Assembly: GCA_947632515.1 (NCBI GenBank)
Contig: CANRPO010000011.1
Location: 31,770-95,769, forward strand
Source of the DNA: an uncultured Lachnospiraceae bacterium
GTDB lineage: Bacteria > Bacillota > Clostridia > Lachnospirales > Lachnospiraceae
DNA length: 64,000 bases
Direction: 5' to 3'
The position numbers and the translations under genes were made by a program. Each line of letters begins with the position of its first letter. Positions within the stretch are counted from its first letter, which is position 1. Under the pieces are notes generated by a model. The model saw only the letters and a list, made by a program, of their open reading frames with translations, made no database searches and was not told the DNA's origin. This document shows positions 50,864 to 59,900 of this stretch, in pieces.

Positions 50864-51556
50864 TTAAGCCTCGTCGCCGTATATCCCATACAGCCCGTTT
50901 TTTACCATATTGTCGTATGCGTTCAGCATATGCCTGTTGGCGAGCTGCCCGGCACGCTCGGCGTCGCCCGCCTTGATCGCCTCCATGATCTGTCTGTGCT
51001 CGTCGTTGGACGCGCGCCCTCTCGTATTGTTGGCAAGCGTCTTCTGTCTGACGCGCAGCACATACTGATGATAGTCTCTGAGCGTGTGTTCCAGCATCTT
51101 GGAGCCGCACGCCTCATAGAGAATCTCATGGAAACGATTGTCCAGCTCGGCCATCTGATCCATGTGTCCCTTGGCCGCATGGAAATCCGCCAGATAGACA
51201 TTCTCCTCCATCTCCTCAAGCTGCTCTTTGCTGATCTTCTCCGTGGCCAGTTTCGCGCACAGCCCCTCCAAGAGCGAACGGATCATATAAATATCTTTTA
51301 CGTCCTGGGCGGTGATGCCCGTCACATAGGCGCCCTTGTTCGGTACGATCTGGATGAGCCCCTCCAACTCAAGCTGCCTGAACGCCTCCCTGACGGGGGT
51401 GCGGCTGACGCCCAGCTCCTCGCCGATCGCCACTTCTTTCAGCTCTTCATGCTCTTTGTACTTGCCGCTTAAGATGTCCTCCCGCAGTTTCTGGAACACT
51501 CTGCCCCGCAGGGAATACTTGTCATTCACTTCATTTTTAATGTCATAGTTCGCCAT
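50864..51556 (-). CDS. GntR family transcriptional regulator, FCD (FadR-type) subfamily
   Basis: [59 protein letters not shown]; all-helical FCD C-terminus. Confidence 0.93.
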   Translation of the reverse strand: MANYDIKNEVNDKYSLRGRVFQKLREDILSGKYKEHEELKEVAIGEELGVSRTPVREAFRQLELEGLIQIVPNKGAYVTGITAQDVKDIYMIRSLLEGLCAKLATEKISKEQLEEMEENVYLADFHAAKGHMDQMAELDNRFHEILYEACGSKMLEHTLRDYHQYVLRVRQKTLANNTRGRASNDEHRQIMEAIKAGDAERAGQLANRHMLNAYDNMVKNGLYGIYGDEA

Positions 51557-51604
51557 CTCTTTCCACCGGTCCTTCTACACCAAAAATCACTCCCGCGCAA
51601 AACA

Positions 51605-53026
51605 CTACCCCGATACGCCCGGCATGGGAATCTGCAGTTCCCTGCAAGTCCTCTCGATCTGCGCCACAAGCTCCTCGTCGGTCAGCACCGTCACACGCCC
51701 GGAGGCGTACTCCTCGTCCACCCAGACCTTCAGCGCCCGGACAAGCTCGCAGTTCTTGTCCAGATGGTCTTCCTCCTTCAGACGGTAGTAGGTGTTGATC
51801 CAGTGCGCGATCCCCGCCAGCCCCGACGTGTTGGACACAGCGCACAGCACCGGCCTGTTCAGAAACTTGTCCGTGTCGAAAATATTGTAGATCTCCTCGT
51901 TTTTCAACAGGCCGTCCGCGTGGATCCCGGCTCTCGTCACGTTGAAATTCTTGCCCACAAAGGGCGTCCTCTCCGGAATGTGATAGCCGATCTCCTTCTC
52001 GTAATACTCCGCCAGTTCCGTGATGACCGTCGTGTCCATGCCGTTCAGATGCCCGCGCAGCTGCGCATACTCAAATACCATCGCCTCCAGCGGCGTGTTG
52101 CCGGTCCGCTCCCCGATGCCGAACAGCGAAGTGTTGATGCTGGAACAGCCATACAGCCATGCGGTCGTGGAGTTCACCACCGCCTTGTAGAAATCGTTGT
52201 GCCCATGCCACTCGATCAGCTCGTGGGGCACGCCGGCATGGGTATGTATCGCGTAGATGATGCCCTGTACGCTCCTCGGGATGACCGCGCCCGGATAGTT
52301 GACGCCGTACCCCATCGTATCGCAGGCGCGCACCTTGATCGGAATCTTGTACTCCTCCATCAGTTTCATCAGTTCCATACAGAAAGGAACCACATAGCCG
52401 TAGATGTCCGCCCTGGTAATATCCTCCAGATGGCACCGCGGGCTGATACCTTCCTCCAGACAGTCGCGGATCACGCTCAGATAGTGGTCCATCGCCTGTT
52501 TCCTCGTCATCTTTAGTTTCAGGAAAATATGATAATCGGAACAGCTTACCAGGATCCCCGTCTCTTTCATGCCGATCTCTCTGACGAGCTTGAAGTCCTC
52601 CTTGCTCGCCCTGATCCAGCTCGTGACCTCCGGATATTCATACCCCCGCTCCATGCACTTGTAGACGGCGTCCCGATCCTTCTTGCTGTACAGGAAAAAC
52701 TCGCTGGCCCGGATCATGCCATTGGGGCCGCCCAGCTTGTGCAGATAATCGAAGATCGTGACGATCTGCTCCGTGGTGTAGGGCGCTCTGGACTGCTGGC
52801 CGTCCCTAAACGTCGTGTCCGTGATCCAGATATCCTTCGGCATATTGTGAGGCACCGTCCTGTCGTTAAACGGGATCTTCGGTATCTCAGAATAGGGAAA
52901 CATATTCCTGAACACGTTCGGTTTCTTCACGTCGTCCAGTATATACATATGCTCTTCTATCTCAAGAAGATTGCTGCGGTCGTTCATCGTCACCGGGCGA
53001 TTGGTAAAAGTTCTGTCTTCATTCAT
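51605..53026 (-). CDS. Re-citrate synthase / homocitrate-synthase-like DRE-TIM enzyme
   Basis: DIWITDTTFRDGQQSRAPYTTEQIVTIFDYLHKLGGPNGMIRASEFF; IEWHGHNDFYKAVVNSTTAWLYGC; clustered with icd. ATG 53026 has upstream AAAGGGG. Confidence 0.8.
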   Translation of the reverse strand: MNEDRTFTNRPVTMNDRSNLLEIEEHMYILDDVKKPNVFRNMFPYSEIPKIPFNDRTVPHNMPKDIWITDTTFRDGQQSRAPYTTEQIVTIFDYLHKLGGPNGMIRASEFFLYSKKDRDAVYKCMERGYEYPEVTSWIRASKEDFKLVREIGMKETGILVSCSDYHIFLKLKMTRKQAMDHYLSVIRDCLEEGISPRCHLEDITRADIYGYVVPFCMELMKLMEEYKIPIKVRACDTMGYGVNYPGAVIPRSVQGIIYAIHTHAGVPHELIEWHGHNDFYKAVVNSTTAWLYGCSSINTSLFGIGERTGNTPLEAMVFEYAQLRGHLNGMDTTVITELAEYYEKEIGYHIPERTPFVGKNFNVTRAGIHADGLLKNEEIYNIFDTDKFLNRPVLCAVSNTSGLAGIAHWINTYYRLKEEDHLDKNCELVRALKVWVDEEYASGRVTVLTDEELVAQIERTCRELQIPMPGVSG

Positions 53027-53060
53027 GGCTTTCACGCCCCTTTCTGTCTGTCACGGTATC

Positions 53061-53089
53061 ATTGTATACAATTATACCTCACTTGTCAA
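53061..53089 (-). promoter_or_regulatory. Promoter TTGACA-N17-TACAAT of the Re-CS/gntR/icd cluster, with palindrome ATTGTATACAAT over the -10
   Basis: Minus strand TTGACAAGTGAGGTATAATTGTATACAAT; palindrome at 53061-53072. Confidence 0.8.
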
Positions 53090-54005
53090 CCATACGGCAC
53101 ATTTCCTTCACATTCAGCATCCCCCAGCCCTGCTTGCTCCAGTGATCCCCCATATCTCTGGCGCTGTAGATCATATGGCGTTTGATCTGCTCGTTGTTCA
53201 TATACGGAAATTTCTGCAGGTACAGCGCCGCCGCGCCCGACACGATGGGCGTCGCCATGGAAGTGCCGCTCTTTCTCGTGTAGGCGTTTCGATATATGCC
53301 GCTGCCGCTCTTCTGCCAGTGTACATTGCATGAGACGATGTCCGTCCCCGGCGCCACCACGTCCGGTTTCCTGCACAGCATGTCATAGCTGCCCCGCCCC
53401 GAATAATTCTCGCACAGATCCTTTCTGTTCCCGAAAAAGCCGCCCTCATGGCATCCTACCGTGATCACTTTACAGCCTGACCCGAGCGGCGAGATCGTCC
53501 CCTCCTGCGGCCCGTTGTTCCCGGCGGCGCACACCACCACCACACCCTGATCCCAGATTTCGTCCAAAAGCTCTGTCAACTCGCGCATGCGATCCCTGTC
53601 GCCTCCCGTGCCGATGCCGAGCGATATATTGAGTACGCGGATCCTGTATTTGAGGCGGTTTTCCATGACCCACAAAAGCCCGCGGCGCATATTGTCGATA
53701 CTGCCTTCCCCGTTTTGGTCAAGTACCTTGCCGACGCACAGGCGGCACGCGGGCGCGATCCCTCTGTACATGCCGCCGGAGGCATAGCCGTTTCCTCCCA
53801 CACAGCCCGCGACGTGAGTGCCGTGTCCGCTGTCGTCGTAGCTCCCCTGCCGCCCGTCCACAAAATCCACAAAACTGAGGATCCGATCCCCGAAATCCGG
53901 GTGAAAACCTATCCCCGTGTCAAGAATCGCCACGGCGACGTTTTCCGTCAGAATATTCCGCTGTATGAAATCGCTGCAAGCCACCTGCTTTCTAACGCGG
54001 TTCAA
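53079..54005 (-). CDS. Subtilisin-like (S8) serine protease without an obvious signal peptide
   Basis: VAILDTGIGFHPDF; DDSGHGTHVAGCVGG; KSGTSMATPIVSGAAAL, complete D-H-S triad. ORF-track start is TTG. Confidence 0.92.
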   Translation of the reverse strand: MNRVRKQVACSDFIQRNILTENVAVAILDTGIGFHPDFGDRILSFVDFVDGRQGSYDDSGHGTHVAGCVGGNGYASGGMYRGIAPACRLCVGKVLDQNGEGSIDNMRRGLLWVMENRLKYRIRVLNISLGIGTGGDRDRMRELTELLDEIWDQGVVVVCAAGNNGPQEGTISPLGSGCKVITVGCHEGGFFGNRKDLCENYSGRGSYDMLCRKPDVVAPGTDIVSCNVHWQKSGSGIYRNAYTRKSGTSMATPIVSGAAALYLQKFPYMNNEQIKRHMIYSARDMGDHWSKQGWGMLNVKEMCRMVDK

Positions 54006-54031
54006 GGTAATCCCACCTATGCAAACAAAAA

Positions 54032-54063
54032 CTCTCGGCTATAGATTTATTCTATGCCGAGAG
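54032..54063 (-). terminator. Intrinsic terminator downstream of the BspA-like gene pair
   Basis: Minus strand CTCTCGGC-ATAG ... CTAT-a-GCCGAGAG followed by TTTTTGTTT. Confidence 0.75.
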
Positions 54064-54140
54064 CACTGTCATGTTCTGTATAAAATATGGAATTTATGTC
54101 GCTTATGGGTTTGCTCGGATAGCAGCTTTAAACCCAGTAG

Positions 54141-56978
54141 CTACCTTGCCTTTCCTCGCCTGCCGCCTCGATAGAAGAACAGCGCCATGGCCGTACAGAT
54201 CAGCCCGATACACAGGAACCACTTGGGATGGATGCTGTGATCCCCTGTGTTCGGAGAATCGTCCTTGTTGCCAAGAGAGGTAAACACCGCCTGCCCGTCC
54301 TTCACGTCCGCGACCTTCACGCTGTTGTCCCCATAATTATAGATCCCGTAATAGGAAAAATGTTTCGCCGTGAAGGTAACGGCGTCCCGCCCGTCCGAGG
54401 AGACGACTCTGCTCTCTACCTCCTCCAGCTGGCCGTCGGCGTCCAGACAGACCACATGCAGATTATCCGCCCCAACGCCCTTCGGCATGGGAACCGTGAC
54501 CTCCATGCGCTGCTTACCCAGCGCCGTGATCGGAATCCCCGTCTCCGCCTCCGTCAGATCCATCTCATAAGCGCACAGATTGTGCGGCAGTTTGTTGCCG
54601 TATATCTTCTTGTAGACGTCGCCGATCTGCGCTTTCGCCTCTTCGCTGTCCTGTATCGTCAGGATATAGCTGTCCTCCGCGCCCTCCATCACCGCGCCGA
54701 GAACGCCCTCCTGCGGCAGAGAGTAACTGTTCACCCGCACTTCGATCCCGCTGTGTTTCTCCGGCTCCATGGCATCCGCCAGTTTCTCCGTGCCTTCCTC
54801 CAGCACATAGACCGCACCGTCTATCACACAGCTGTCTCCGGCCTCCGGGAAATCCGTCCTTCCCTGTCTGCCGACGATCTGCAGCGTACCGTTCTCACCG
54901 TCCGCCGCCTCCTTCGTGATCTTACAGATCACGCCCGCAAACCCCGCCTTGCCGTCATCCAGCACCGTACCCGACAGATCGCTCACGCCTGTCGGGATCA
55001 CGGCGATCCTGTTTCCCTTGAACGCCATATCGCGGTAAGTATCTCTGTACAGTTTCGTGGCGCTCGTCTCGTAGGACAGCGACGGCAGTTTCTCTCCGCT
55101 GAACACGACCACACCGCCGCCCGCAGACTTCTCCGCATCCGCGCTGTCAAAGGCTCTCAGACCGATCTTCTCAGCCGCCGCCGGAATATGTACCGTGGCG
55201 ATGGGACAGCCCGCAAAAGCCCTGTCCCTGATCTCGCGGACACTGCCTCCGCCCTCGATCTCCTTCAGACTGCCGCAGCCCGCAAAAGCGCCCTCGCCGA
55301 TGATCTGCACGCTGTCCGGCAGGATCACCTTCTCTATCGTCCCGCAGTCCGCGAACGCGTCCGCGCCGATCTGCCTGACCGTATTCGGCACAGTAACCTC
55401 GCTGTCTGCGCCCTTGTATGCCAGCAAAATCCCGTCGCCCACGATCAGGAAATCGCCGCTCCCCGCATTCTGTCTCCAGTTCGTCAGCCAGGGCGTCTTT
55501 GAAAATACCGCCGCCTCGATATTCTTCACGCTGCCCGGAATCGTCACATCCTGCAACTGATCGCAGTGATAGAACGCCGCATAGCCGATCTCCTCCACCC
55601 CGTCGGGGATCCTGACGGACGCAAGATCCGATCTGGCAAAAGCAAACTCCCCGATCCTCACAATACTGTCAGGAATGTCAAAAGAAGTCATATCGTCGTC
55701 ATAGTACGCCTGCGCCGCGATCACGGAACCGCCCACCACGGTGTACTTCGGGAAATCGCCGCCCTTCGCATCCCCGCTCCCCGCAAGTCCGGGCACGGTG
55801 TCCGTAAATTCTTCCTCCTCGCTCTCCGGCACGCCGCCAAGCACCTCGCCCGTGCTCCCCACATTGACCGACGCCTGCGCGTTGTCGATGAGGACAACGA
55901 CCTCGCTGCCGATCACTCTCGACTTGCCCTTGACATTGTCGTCCTCCTCTTCCTCCATCGCGTTCATGTGAGAAACTTCGTGGTAATAATCCATCGGCGC
56001 GCTGATCTGCGGGATCGTCCCATCTCCGTCAGCCACATCATTGTCACTGACGCTCGAAGGGATCGGCGCCTCCTCGTACTCAGACACCTCTATATCGTCC
56101 AATTCCAATGTCTGGGCGAAATTGTAAGCGACCGTTCCCGGCTCCGCCTGAATGTCCAACTTCGTACAGCCGTCAAAGGCCGTGCTGTGGATCGTGCTGA
56201 CCGACAGCGGAATCTCGATCTCCCGCAGCCTGACGCAGTCCTCAAAGGCTTTCATATCGATATTCTTGACCGAGTAAGGAATGTACACGTCCTTCAGATT
56301 CTTACAGTTGGAAAAAGCGTAAGCGGAAATCTCCTTCACATCGCTGCTGATCTCCACGCTCTCCAGAGGATAATCACCCCAAAAAGCATAGGGCTTGATC
56401 TTCGACACCGTGCTCGGCATCACATAGCTGTCGCCGCACCTGCCCGCCAGCACCTGATATAACGTGTCCCAGCCGTTCTTATTGTAGATCGCTCCGTCGT
56501 CGCAGGTGAACTTCGGGTTGCTGCTGCTGATCTGTACCCCAGCCAGACTGTAATCTCCCGCAAAGACCCCGTTGCCGAGCGTCGCAAGCCCGGCTCCTAT
56601 GGACACTTCCCGCAGAGACGGACAGCCGCTGAACGCCGCGTTGTCAATACGAGTCACCGAGTCTGGGATCGTGACGCTCTCCAAGTTCGTACACTGTGAA
56701 AAAGCGCTCGCCCCGATGACCTCCACGGAATCACCTATCGTGACATGCTTAACGCTGTCGTTCCCCGCAAAAGCCTCCGCCTCGATCCTCTCGACATAAT
56801 TAGAAACAGACACGTCCTCAGCCGTGCCATTGTACTTCACTAATGTAGTTTTGTCCATTTGAAAATCAGATGCGGAGGAGGCGTCCACCGCCTCCGCATC
56901 TGATGCCGGAATCTGTGTAACCGCGATCGCCGTCACGATCAGCAGTATACCGATCAGATTTCTGATTGTTTTTTTCAT
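54141..56978 (-). CDS. BspA-like (LRR_5) leucine-rich-repeat surface protein with C-terminal TM anchor
   Basis: Repeats such as VEVIGASAFSQCTNLESVTIPDSVTRIDNAAFSGCPSLREVSI; C-term SPNTGDHSIHPKWFLCIGLICTAMALFFYRGGRRGKAR. Confidence 0.88.
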   Translation of the reverse strand: MKKTIRNLIGILLIVTAIAVTQIPASDAEAVDASSASDFQMDKTTLVKYNGTAEDVSVSNYVERIEAEAFAGNDSVKHVTIGDSVEVIGASAFSQCTNLESVTIPDSVTRIDNAAFSGCPSLREVSIGAGLATLGNGVFAGDYSLAGVQISSSNPKFTCDDGAIYNKNGWDTLYQVLAGRCGDSYVMPSTVSKIKPYAFWGDYPLESVEISSDVKEISAYAFSNCKNLKDVYIPYSVKNIDMKAFEDCVRLREIEIPLSVSTIHSTAFDGCTKLDIQAEPGTVAYNFAQTLELDDIEVSEYEEAPIPSSVSDNDVADGDGTIPQISAPMDYYHEVSHMNAMEEEEDDNVKGKSRVIGSEVVVLIDNAQASVNVGSTGEVLGGVPESEEEEFTDTVPGLAGSGDAKGGDFPKYTVVGGSVIAAQAYYDDDMTSFDIPDSIVRIGEFAFARSDLASVRIPDGVEEIGYAAFYHCDQLQDVTIPGSVKNIEAAVFSKTPWLTNWRQNAGSGDFLIVGDGILLAYKGADSEVTVPNTVRQIGADAFADCGTIEKVILPDSVQIIGEGAFAGCGSLKEIEGGGSVREIRDRAFAGCPIATVHIPAAAEKIGLRAFDSADAEKSAGGGVVVFSGEKLPSLSYETSATKLYRDTYRDMAFKGNRIAVIPTGVSDLSGTVLDDGKAGFAGVICKITKEAADGENGTLQIVGRQGRTDFPEAGDSCVIDGAVYVLEEGTEKLADAMEPEKHSGIEVRVNSYSLPQEGVLGAVMEGAEDSYILTIQDSEEAKAQIGDVYKKIYGNKLPHNLCAYEMDLTEAETGIPITALGKQRMEVTVPMPKGVGADNLHVVCLDADGQLEEVESRVVSSDGRDAVTFTAKHFSYYGIYNYGDNSVKVADVKDGQAVFTSLGNKDDSPNTGDHSIHPKWFLCIGLICTAMALFFYRGGRRGKAR

Positions 56979-56988
56979 AAAACTTCCT

Positions 56989-59900
56989 TTACGCTGTCTT
57001 CACCTTCGCACTCTTATCCTTCTTCATAAACAGGATGATGGACAGGCACGCCAACCCGATCGAAAGGAACCACTTCGGATGGATCGGATCGCCCGTCTTC
57101 GGCGTCGTGTCGAGCATCCCCTCCGTCAGATTGCCCGTATCCACATAGACTGTGTACGGCGAGAAGTGCGTCGCCGTAAACCGGATGCAAGGCACTCCGT
57201 TGATCGCCGTAAAGCTCTCGTTCAGGCTCTCAAGCTGATTGCCGTTGACTACCGCCCCCGCCATATTGTTGCCGCCATAAGCTACCAGCGCGTCGGGGAT
57301 CGGGATCGTAATATCCACGGAAAGTCCCGATGTATCGCTGATCTTCGTCGTGCCCGTAGAGTCGTACAGGCTGATGTCCATCGCATAGTAGAGGATGTTG
57401 TCTAAGCTGCCGTACTTGTTCGTCAGCGCATCCGCCACCGCTCTCGTCGCCTCGTCCGTCTCCGTGATCTTCACGACAAAGTTATCCGTCGAACCGTTCA
57501 CATCCGCTGTCGCCAGATCCTTATTGGAAATGCCCGGTTTCGTGATGTCTACCCGCGTACTGCCGTTACCCGTATTGCCCGTACCGCCATTGCCCGTGTT
57601 GCCGCCATTCGCGCTTGCAGGAGCCGCAGCCGCCGCATACTCCGCCGTGATCGTCACATCACTGGCCGGCATCACGAACGAAGTCGCCTCCGTACTGACA
57701 CTCGCCAGCGTTACTCCCGTAGTAGACGTCGTCCACTTGCTGAACTGCTGGCCGTCCGCCGCCTTGTTCGCGACGATCCATACCGTCGTGCCTGCCGCGT
57801 ATTCGCCGCTGCCCGCGCCGTTTACCACCGTCAGCTTGTGCTTGCCAGCCGCCTCCGAGGAACCGCCCGAGGAGGACGTGGCCGTAGTCGACGTGGAGTT
57901 CGACGAACTGGTGTTGCTCGTATTGCTCGTGTTACTGGTATTGGATGTCGTCCTGTTGGACGTATTCGTGGTCGTCCCGCTCGTCGTGCCCAGCGTGTTC
58001 GTGCCCGTACCGCTCACAGCCGTCGGCTTATATTTCAGGATGATCGTTGTCGCCGCCTGGATATTCTCATAGCTTGCGCTGTAACCGTCCGACGTATAGC
58101 CCGCATGGGTGGGATGTGCAGGCGGAAATGCATCTTCGCCCGGAGCAATATACTGCGTCTTCCCTATCTGCGTGCCGTCTATGCCGTCATAGAACGATAC
58201 CGGATATTTGCCGCCCACCATGCCGCTGTTGGTGTACCCCTGTGCGAAGAACGAAGTGTCCTCATGGATCAGATCGCCGTACTGCACGTTGTTCGAACCT
58301 ACCCACTTCTCAAAAGTCCAGTCATCCGTATTTGCAGGAGTCTGTGGTTCAGTCATGTGTCCGCCATCTTCCACATACTGCGGATTGTCAAGGTCGTTGC
58401 CGTCCCGATCCTTCAGATCCTCGATCAGTTCGTAGTTCTGGTCGTAGAAGGAAACCTGCCACATCTCACCGAGAGGATTTACCTCATCGATCTCCAAATT
58501 GTATTCTTTACCATACTCCTTTACATACCGCACCACTGCAGAATCTTCATAAGCACGGACATTCGTCCTTACTCTCTCGTCGTTATCATTTCTGAACGCT
58601 CTGCCCGAGATCTTAACTTCCTTACCATATACCACAAGTTCATTCAGACTGTTTGATCCTACAAATGCATTCGGGCCTACGTCATTGACCGTCATCGGCA
58701 GAGTCACTTTGGACAACTTATTGCAGTTTCTAAAGCAGTCCTCCGGAATCTCTGTCAATCCTGCCGTATCGTTACTGCCAAAATTAACTTCCGTCAAGAA
58801 ATCGCAATCCTCAAACGCACCCCGTTTGATAGCGCTCACATTAGCCAAATTCGGATCAAAAAGCGAATTGACCGTTCCCGCTCCAACTACATCGCCTCTT
58901 CCTGGCAGACACTCCTCTATCGTAAGCGAGCCGTCTGAATTATTGGAATATATAATGCCATTATCCGCCGTATAGTACTCGTTACCTGCCACAGTCTGCA
59001 ACTTATAACAGCCTCTAAACGGCGTCCTGCCAATGTCGACGCATGCCTCACCCAATTCTACCATGGCCAGATTCTCACAACTGTCAAACGCGTATTTCGG
59101 CAAATATTTTACCGTGTGCATCTTGACAGAAGTGATAACATCATTACCCCTATCATGTTCCTCCTTAACAGCAGCTCCATCGTCGTCATACATGCCGCTG
59201 AACAGACCGGGGACAATGTCAACTTTATCGTCTGGATCCGTTGCCTTCGTTCCATCGTACATCCCTCGACTTTTTTCATCCCAACCAGAGACTGGATTGC
59301 GGAAGTAAGTGGTAACATTTCCCGTATTTTTAACCGCCCCATTATAATCCTCATCATCTGCCGTCTTATTGTGAACATAGCCATATACATCTATAGATTC
59401 CACACCCGCAGGAATATCTATATTTTTTGTGGCGTTCACCAAATCCTGCTCCATTGTGGTAGACGGGAAATAATCATTGTTAATATCCACTGCTTTTGTG
59501 ACGATATACGGATTTTTCTCATAGTAAGGTGATGGAGCAGATGCTGCATAAGCGACAATCGGTTCAAACAAAAAATCTGTCAATGAATCTGATTTTGCAT
59601 CAGCCCAATAACTTGGCTCTTTCTTCCGCCAATCTTTTACTTCATCCCCTGCCGACCAGCTTGTCATCCATTTTCCCAATTTGTCGCTGTCTTGACAGAA
59701 CTTGCTGAATGCATCAGTAATCCAAGGGCCATAGCTATCAGTTTCATATAACGCGTTCTCTTGTACCGAATCGCCTCCTGCCGCCTGCCATTGATCCATA
59801 AAATCTTTGCGCAGGGAATCGTACTTAGCATCATCATACTGACTGTATAGCATATATTCACGCCAATGTGCATAATTTGTTACCCATGGGTTCCCGTCTC

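Noticed and set aside
54064-54140. GEMM-like fragments (GGTAGCTACTGGGTTTA, GAGCAAACCC) between the first LRR gene and the subtilase
   Set aside because: Fragments are in the wrong order, with no GGGACGCAAAGCC core; not enough for a riboswitch call.
54228-55502. 424-aa plus-strand ORF opposite the first BspA-like gene
   Set aside because: Antisense shadow; sequence is repetitive R/H/L-rich with no domain signature, mirroring the LRR repeats.
57900-57960. CRISPR or intergenic repeat at the 9-bp repeats
   Set aside because: In-frame low-complexity coding sequence (SNT repeats) within the giant LRR protein.
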